Shown here one piece after another: positions 58,845-64,000 of a stretch of DNA of 64,000 nucleotides. A program made the translations under genes and the position numbers. The stretch spans positions 102,553,657 to 102,617,656 of the forward strand of contig OX388343.1 in NCBI GenBank assembly GCA_947579665.1. Reading direction: 5' to 3'. This stretch comes from Sympetrum striolatum (taxonomy: Eukaryota; Arthropoda; Insecta; Odonata; Libellulidae). Each line of letters opens with the position of its first letter. The stretch's first letter is position 1. The notes beneath the pieces were generated by a model. That model was given only the letters and a program-made list of their open reading frames with translations, ran no database searches and was not told where the DNA came from.

Positions 58845-59921
58845 TACATTCAAACATTTCTTTTAAAAAGATCTTGCATAATTAGGCTAGTGGCTTAAGA
58901 GTGATCCAGGTAACTTATCCCATTCAGAAATGTTAAGAATAAAAATCGTGATTTCCTTTCGTTGCCGCTGAGGCTTAATTTAAAATTCATGCCTATCTTT
59001 TCCGCGGTCTTTGCATGAACGTAAACGATTATAAGCTGTCGAGATTACAGGATTCTCTTCAGGTAACAGACTTGCGTCAACCATTCGAGATTTGGAGATC
59101 TATTCCCTCATCGGGGGACATAGCGTGAGAAATGGCGGTCCTCAAATACAAAGAACCGAAGGTTTACCTAATTGCTCACACTAACACGAAGCACAGTCTC
59201 AAGGATAGCTTCGCTAATCAATCTAATCAGCTCGTGATAAAACAAAGGCATTTCGAACGTGAGAGTCTCAACGTCACTCTCTCAAGATTTAAACACTATG
59301 CCACACCAATCATAAGCAAAAAAGAACCCGCTTATGAAGTGCATAGCTCTCTATTAGCTAAGAGATGCTTCACAAAGACACACCTTCTATAACTTTGGGA
59401 TATTCTCGTGAATGCTCAACAGATAAGAAAGAGGAAGGACAAATGAAACACTTTCTTTTTAAATGAATATCATCGAGTGTTTACATGTTTGCAAACCAGT
59501 GTCAGCAACAAAACTTCTTGAAACTGATATTGACATTCTATAAAGTATCATAACCAGTGGCGCAGCCAGGATTTGCCAATGGGGGGGGGTCGAAGGAAAC
59601 GAAAAATGCCTAACATACAGGGGCTAGTATATTCATGCTCGTTACTTACTACAAATATGTCAATTCCTTCAAAAAATAAATGCATTGAAAACTAGAGGAG
59701 TTTAACGCTTGTATGGCCAAATTATTAGTCTTTCCAACATAGTAGTTTATATAACCGAATTATAGGAAACTTATCATAAGTGTTGTTTGGAATTTTAGTT
59801 TGGATACATACAGTATCTATTAAAAAGTCATTTTTTTCTATGCGGAAGTTTTATAGTGTTGTAGATGCTTCCCGATTCTTTGAGAGTTCTTTCTTCCAAG
59901 AGGTTGCGAAGCGTGAGAAGG

Positions 59922-60055
59922 AAAAAATTAGTAACGATTATTTGGCAAGTGACATAAAACGTAATATCCACTGAGTGGATATTACGTTTTATGTCACTTG
60001 CCAAATAATCGTTACTAATTTTTTAACGTAATATCCACTGAGTGGATATTACGTT
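59922..60055. repeat. Perfect palindromes (103 bp and 31 bp) side by side
   Basis: 59922-60024 is a perfect inverted repeat with 51-base arms and a single central G at 59973. It is followed at 60025-60055 by a 31-base palindrome with the same centre (CCACTGAGTGG). The sister element (about 46900-46935) has only one arm, so the structure arose in this copy. Confidence 0.9.
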
Positions 60056-60189
60056 TTATGGATTCCGTTAGATCCCCACATTAGCGCGCCAATGCTTATT
60101 TGAATATCTTTCGTTATTAGACTATATCGTCAGCAGGTTTCTTATGAGTGTCTTCATCCCTTGTTTTTAAAATTAACTCCTCTTCTAAG

Positions 60190-60844
60190 TGTCGTAGCGG
60201 TTGGGTCGACTTTAGGAATTTAAATGAAAATATACTTTTGGATGAGAATAATTAGTTTATTTTTCTTACGATTATGGTGACTCGATCTGTTGTGGAACGG
60301 AAGAAGCCCTTACGGGGTTGGACTGGATGCGGGGAATCCCGGCCGAAGTCTTTAGGCAGACTCGGTCAGCCGGGGTGGGTTTAGATGCTGGGAATCCCGG
60401 CCGAAGTCTTTAGGCAGACTCGGTCAGCCGGGGTGGGTTGAGAAGCGGGGAACCCCGGCCGAAGTCTTTGGGCAGACTCGGTCAGCCGGGGGTCGCTCTC
60501 ACTTGCCGAAGTCTGTAGGCAGACACTGTCAGCTAGCGAGAGCGAGGGACGCTCTGATTTTCCCTAAAAATCCACGGGCTTATATACTGAGTCCGGTCAA
60601 AGGATTGTGACGTGGAAGCTTCTAGAGCAATGCTTGGAAACAGTGCACGCGTCTGTGCAGTGGCCCTAAGGAGCAACTCCTAGCGTCCGCCCCTAGGCGC
60701 CGCAATAAATCGTCCCGTAGTGGATATGGCGTTCTTTCCCTCACGGACGCGTGCGAGACCCATGCTTCCATCGCCTCGCCTCCTCCGACCGTACTCGTAT
60801 AGCCCGTCGTAATTGTGCCCATCGTAATCTTGACGATTACGACA
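60190..60844. mobile_element. Solo LTR
   Basis: 655 bp, starts TGTCGTAGCGG and ends GATTACGACA (TG...CA with short inverted ends), flanked by the 4-bp duplication TAAG (60186-60189 and 60845-60848). The sister element at 46553 has one TAAG and no insert. Much more GC-rich than its surroundings; a TATATA motif lies near 60581. Probably from a Ty3/gypsy-type element, by the 4-bp duplication. Confidence 0.75.
60335..60530. repeat. 57-58-bp tandem repeat inside the LTR
   Basis: Three units from 60335, 60392 and 60450 with CCCGGCCGAAGTCTTTAGGC and GACTCGGTCAGCCGGGGTGG, plus a diverged partial fourth. Such repeats in LTRs often act as enhancer-like blocks; that role is an inference. Confidence 0.8.
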
Positions 60845-61581
60845 TAAGAAGCAAAAAATCATTGATATCAGATGGTTTCGCTTTGTTGAAAAACCATTTA
60901 TATCAGAATTTTCTGGTAGGCTTAGAATTAAGTCTGATTTCGTTATTTATGTATTAGCTAAGTATTCAATTGAATGCGTCACAAACTGAACATTAAAAAT
61001 TCGGCTACATTAAAAAATACAGTATAATTTTGATTATATGTAGTTGATATTGTAATTAAATTTGCAGAATTAAAGTCCCATACCAAGGTGAAAAAAATGA
61101 AGTCGTCAACTTACAATTATTTAGAGTAATTCATAGTTAGGTTGTATAACCAGCAGAGAGTTGACGCAAACCCAGTACAGGACGCAACCCAAGAAAACAA
61201 ATATTTTCCTTGAATTGAAATTTTGAAGGGACATTGTATGTTCACGTGGTTGCCGGATAGGTCATGATATTCGTTGGATTTTATTACCAGAGAAAAAATT
61301 GGCTGCACCTAAAAGGAAGATAAAGAATTTAAGCCACAGTTTTAACAGTTAATCAAATTTATTTCAAGCCATCAAGTCAGTGTTCCGATAAATCTGTGCG
61401 TACCTTACGCACACAACACCTTTCAGCCGACTGATTTGTTTCCAAAATGTTATAAAATTAATAATATAATCGAAAATTATTTTTTAGTGATATATTGTAC
61501 TTCTCCAACACTTCTTCAAATATCTACGGAAATTCTGTTATCGAATTATTTTCGTAAACATACAGCAAATTAACAAGTAAT

Positions 61582-61945
61582 CTATATATATATAAAGCAG
61601 AAATTCTGTCGGTTTGTTTGTGTGTTTGTGGGTTTGTTTGTCTTGGATTGGAGTCCACACCGTTTGCCAGATTTGTCTCAAACCTTGCATACGTGTCCTC
61701 TGATATCAGGAAGGAAGTACTGTCGCATTTTTATTCAAGAATTTTGCTGGATTCGAACCAAGATCGCTCAGATAGATTATCATAAGAAATACACGTAAGC
61801 TTCACTTTTATCGGTTGCAGGCTTTATTTATTTCGAAAAATTAAATTAAAAGGAATAATCGTACAGATTCGAGATAAACACCGAAAGAAAGAAAATTTAA
61901 TAAAGATTCTTATTTTGGTCGTGGAATCTCAAAAACACTACTCAT
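61582..61945. mobile_element. Possible Helitron-type fragment
   Basis: Begins TCTATATATATATAAAGCAG followed by AAATTCTGTCGGTTTGTTTG, a 5' end style seen in animal Helitrons. It replaces sequence present at the same place in the sister element (47770-48110). No 3' hairpin with CTRR was identified, so the call is weak. Confidence 0.35.
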
Positions 61946-62985
61946 GAGCCTAGCTTTGCATTCACACCCTAAAAACTGTCTCATGCAGAAGATCTAACTG
62001 AGCGTTTTATCAATCTGTTTGTCACCTAAACGTAATCTTAATCTCTGTTTTCAGGGTGTAACTTTCGAATTAGTTCTCGAATGTTCCCTTGTATTTTTGC
62101 GAGGAGTAAACGAATCAGCACTTTTGAATTTTTCTCATGGGCATATTATCTAATGGTGTGTGTCATCTAACTTAAGGATAGGCTTAAGAAGTGCATGCCT
62201 TGAACATTAAGTGCAAAACACTCGTATCTCATTGATATCGATGTCGGCTCTAGGCCTGCTCTTCTACCGAAAACATCACCTTAGCTGAAATCGGAGCCAT
62301 ATTATGCGAAGCTTTCGCTGAATTTATCAAGCAGTGTATCTCTAAGACTTGCGTGATGACTGGGGTTTTATACTCTTCAGCAGGAAAAAAAAGTTTAGAG
62401 CTAGTCAACGGACTTAATTCTTGGGGGGGGGGGGTTTGAACCCCTAAAACCCCCCCCTCGCTGCGCCACTGATCATAACTAATTTCTCTCTATTATCAAC
62501 CAATATTATTTAGAAGTTTTAATTTGCAGATTGTGTTTCTTCATAATTTGGTAAAAATGAATATCGATTATAAATTTAAAAAATGTGCGATGCAATATTA
62601 ACTCATATACTCTACTTTTATAACATCAATTGCTTAATGGAACTCTGCTGGAATAATCATGATTCATTTACAAATGCTTACGATGCTCCGCGTATATTTT
62701 TCTGAAGAAATCTATTATACATTAAATGAAATTTTAGGCATATATTATCACATTTCTCTCATATTTTAAAACTTAACTACTTTTAATGCTTACATAAACC
62801 ACCACGATTTAAAACTTCACGTGTAATTAATTCCAACTGTATTATTTGAAATTTATATCGTAAGACTCTTCTTCCTCGAGATCCTACGTAAAAATTAACT
62901 TTGATGCAAGCAAAACTCGTTTGCTGCAGACGCCTAAAAATCCCGTACCAATTCTTAATAGTTGACTTTATTTAGCGGTAGGGGC

Positions 62986-63528
62986 CGTACACAATTTATG
63001 TAATGCTATTTGTGGAGGGGGGGTCCTGCAAGGCGTTACGGTAATGGTACGTAGGGGAGAGGGGCCAAGGTGTGCGTTATGTCACGGTTTCAGAACGGCA
63101 TAAAATAGCAATATTTCTGCATGTTTAATGTTTGAATTTAAAACTGTCGCGCAATTTACCTGAGAAAATTGGCAGCTCTGATCCGAGCGAGCGCGAGTGT
63201 GGAACGGAAGTAGTCAGAGTTCGATTGGAGTGTGGTAGGCTGCACGGCAATTCCCCTGTGTGTATTTTGTGCGATGCTAATTATCAACGGGTCATGGCAT
63301 CGAATCTAGGCGAAAAGTATGAAAGGCCTTTAAAATGGAAATTCTTTATTAAAAATTGAATCATTATTTGTAACTGAAAATCTATCTTTACTGAATATAA
63401 GCACAAAGCTTTTCACACAGTACTCGCTACGTAACGGAGTGGGTCTTGCCTGGCGTTACGGTCCTGTTATATGGTGGGTTGAGGGGGGTCGAAAATGGGA
63501 GAATTTTACGTTACGCAATTTGTGTACG
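62986..63528 (+). mobile_element. 541-bp TIR element, copy E (inverted)
   Basis: Same ends and subterminal GC-rich blocks as 20638-21178. The internal frame runs on the plus strand (about 63190-63359) with the stretch LECGRLHGNSPVCILCDANY kept. Confidence 0.65.
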
Positions 63529-64000
63529 CTTCCTAAATGCACCAGATACAACTATTACAGTCTTTTAAATAGCTAAGGAAAAGGGTGTTCAAATTTCAGA
63601 AAAAGTTCAAAAGATATTTAGATAAATATTCTACTCTTTAAATATATCGACCAGTAAATTATCAAACAGTAACATTTATGGATGTAGAATACATTTTTTG
63701 CCATCTAATAAAGAAGGGAGATCGAAATCCGCTCTAATATACGAATTGGTATTAAAATAATATATAGAATAGATTTACGAAACTATATTGTATTTATTAC
63801 GATAAATATTCTCATAATATCAGTACAAATTTCATTTTTATGCAAACATGTTTAGCTCCATTATTTGTACGCTTATTCATGCGAAGTTACACGTTCACGC
63901 GCGAAAATCAATTTTATAATATTTTCCCTGCTTTTAACTATTCCAACCGAAGGAGCGACGTTTCTTATCAATCGAGTTTTATGGTTTGAGACGAATCCAC
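63529..64000. other. Unit E edge, upstream of a predicted Asn-rich gene copy
   Basis: Inverted counterpart of about 20180-20637. No feature of its own. The promoter and first exon of another gene copy are expected just beyond the window. Confidence 0.5.

Larger units (their letters stand above)
59555..62471 (+). mobile_element. hAT-like element with CAGTGGCGCAG ends and perfect 8-bp target duplication
   Basis: The ends CAGTGGCGCAGCCAGG and (inverted) CAGTGGCGCAGCGAGG are flanked by ATCATAAC at 59547-59554 and 62472-62479. Units A (about 21675) and B (about 34830) keep the empty site with a single ATCATAAC (inverted). 2917 bp including a nested LTR. No transposase recognised; a frame with FYSVVDASRFFESSFFQEVA near 59850 is shared in part with the copy at 46553. 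Confidence 0.85.
56775..64000 (-). repeat. Array unit E (inverted, runs off the window)
   Basis: Reverse complement of unit A from about 23310 down to about 20180 at the window edge. With spacer S1 it continues the inverted array begun in D. The Asn-rich promoter would be expected a few hundred bases beyond 64000, on the plus strand. Confidence 0.9.

Overview
This is AT-rich animal DNA, most likely from an arthropod and probably an insect. Three things point that way: a split protein-coding gene with GT-AG introns, many decayed class I and class II transposons of arthropod type, and no bacterial operons, ribosome binding sites or CRISPR arrays. The species cannot be named from the sequence.

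Layout. (1) 1-7200: the 3' end of a gene for an acetyl-CoA hydrolase/4-hydroxybutyrate CoA-transferase family enzyme, five exons on the plus strand. All its introns are phase 1. Its 3.25-kb intron holds a nest of transposon fragments (LINE, TIR element, SINE-like insert, piggyBac-like MITE). (2) 7200-11565: gene-poor sequence with short repeats, a small Cys-rich reading frame and repeat fragments. (3) 11566-39218: a tandem array of a 12.4-13.1-kb segment: unit A 11566-23928, unit B 23929-37074, and a truncated, mosaic unit C 37075-39218. (4) 39219-43270: a junction region with a broken Tc1-like transposase split by about 2.8 kb that carries a G-rich 15-bp minisatellite. (5) 43271-64000: the same segment in inverted orientation (units D and E), heavily invaded by mobile elements and running off the right edge.

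The most interesting content is inside the repeated segment. Units A and B each carry, on the minus strand, what looks like a complete small gene. It has a CCAAT/NF-Y box, a TATA box, a first coding exon with a good start context (10 codons plus 1 base), a 3.3-kb intron, and an Asn/Gln-rich terminal exon. The predicted product has 50 residues with two copies of an NPNNP-centred 18-residue repeat. A second, diverged copy of the terminal exon lies inside the intron, with the same acceptor phase and its own stop, so it may be an alternative or decayed last exon. Unit D keeps only the terminal exon. I do not recognise the protein.

The inverted part records recent rearrangements. Three copies of a mobile element with a 178-bp internal satellite (E1, E2, E3) alternate with two apparently identical 557-bp spacers, and E2 looks like an E3/E1 hybrid, as expected from unequal crossing-over. 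Other insertions are a hAT-like element with a perfect 8-bp target duplication whose empty site survives in units A and B, a solo LTR nested within it, a 103-bp perfect palindrome, a mariner deletion derivative, and a LINE 3' end. All alignments were done by eye; positions of breakpoints between repeat copies are approximate.
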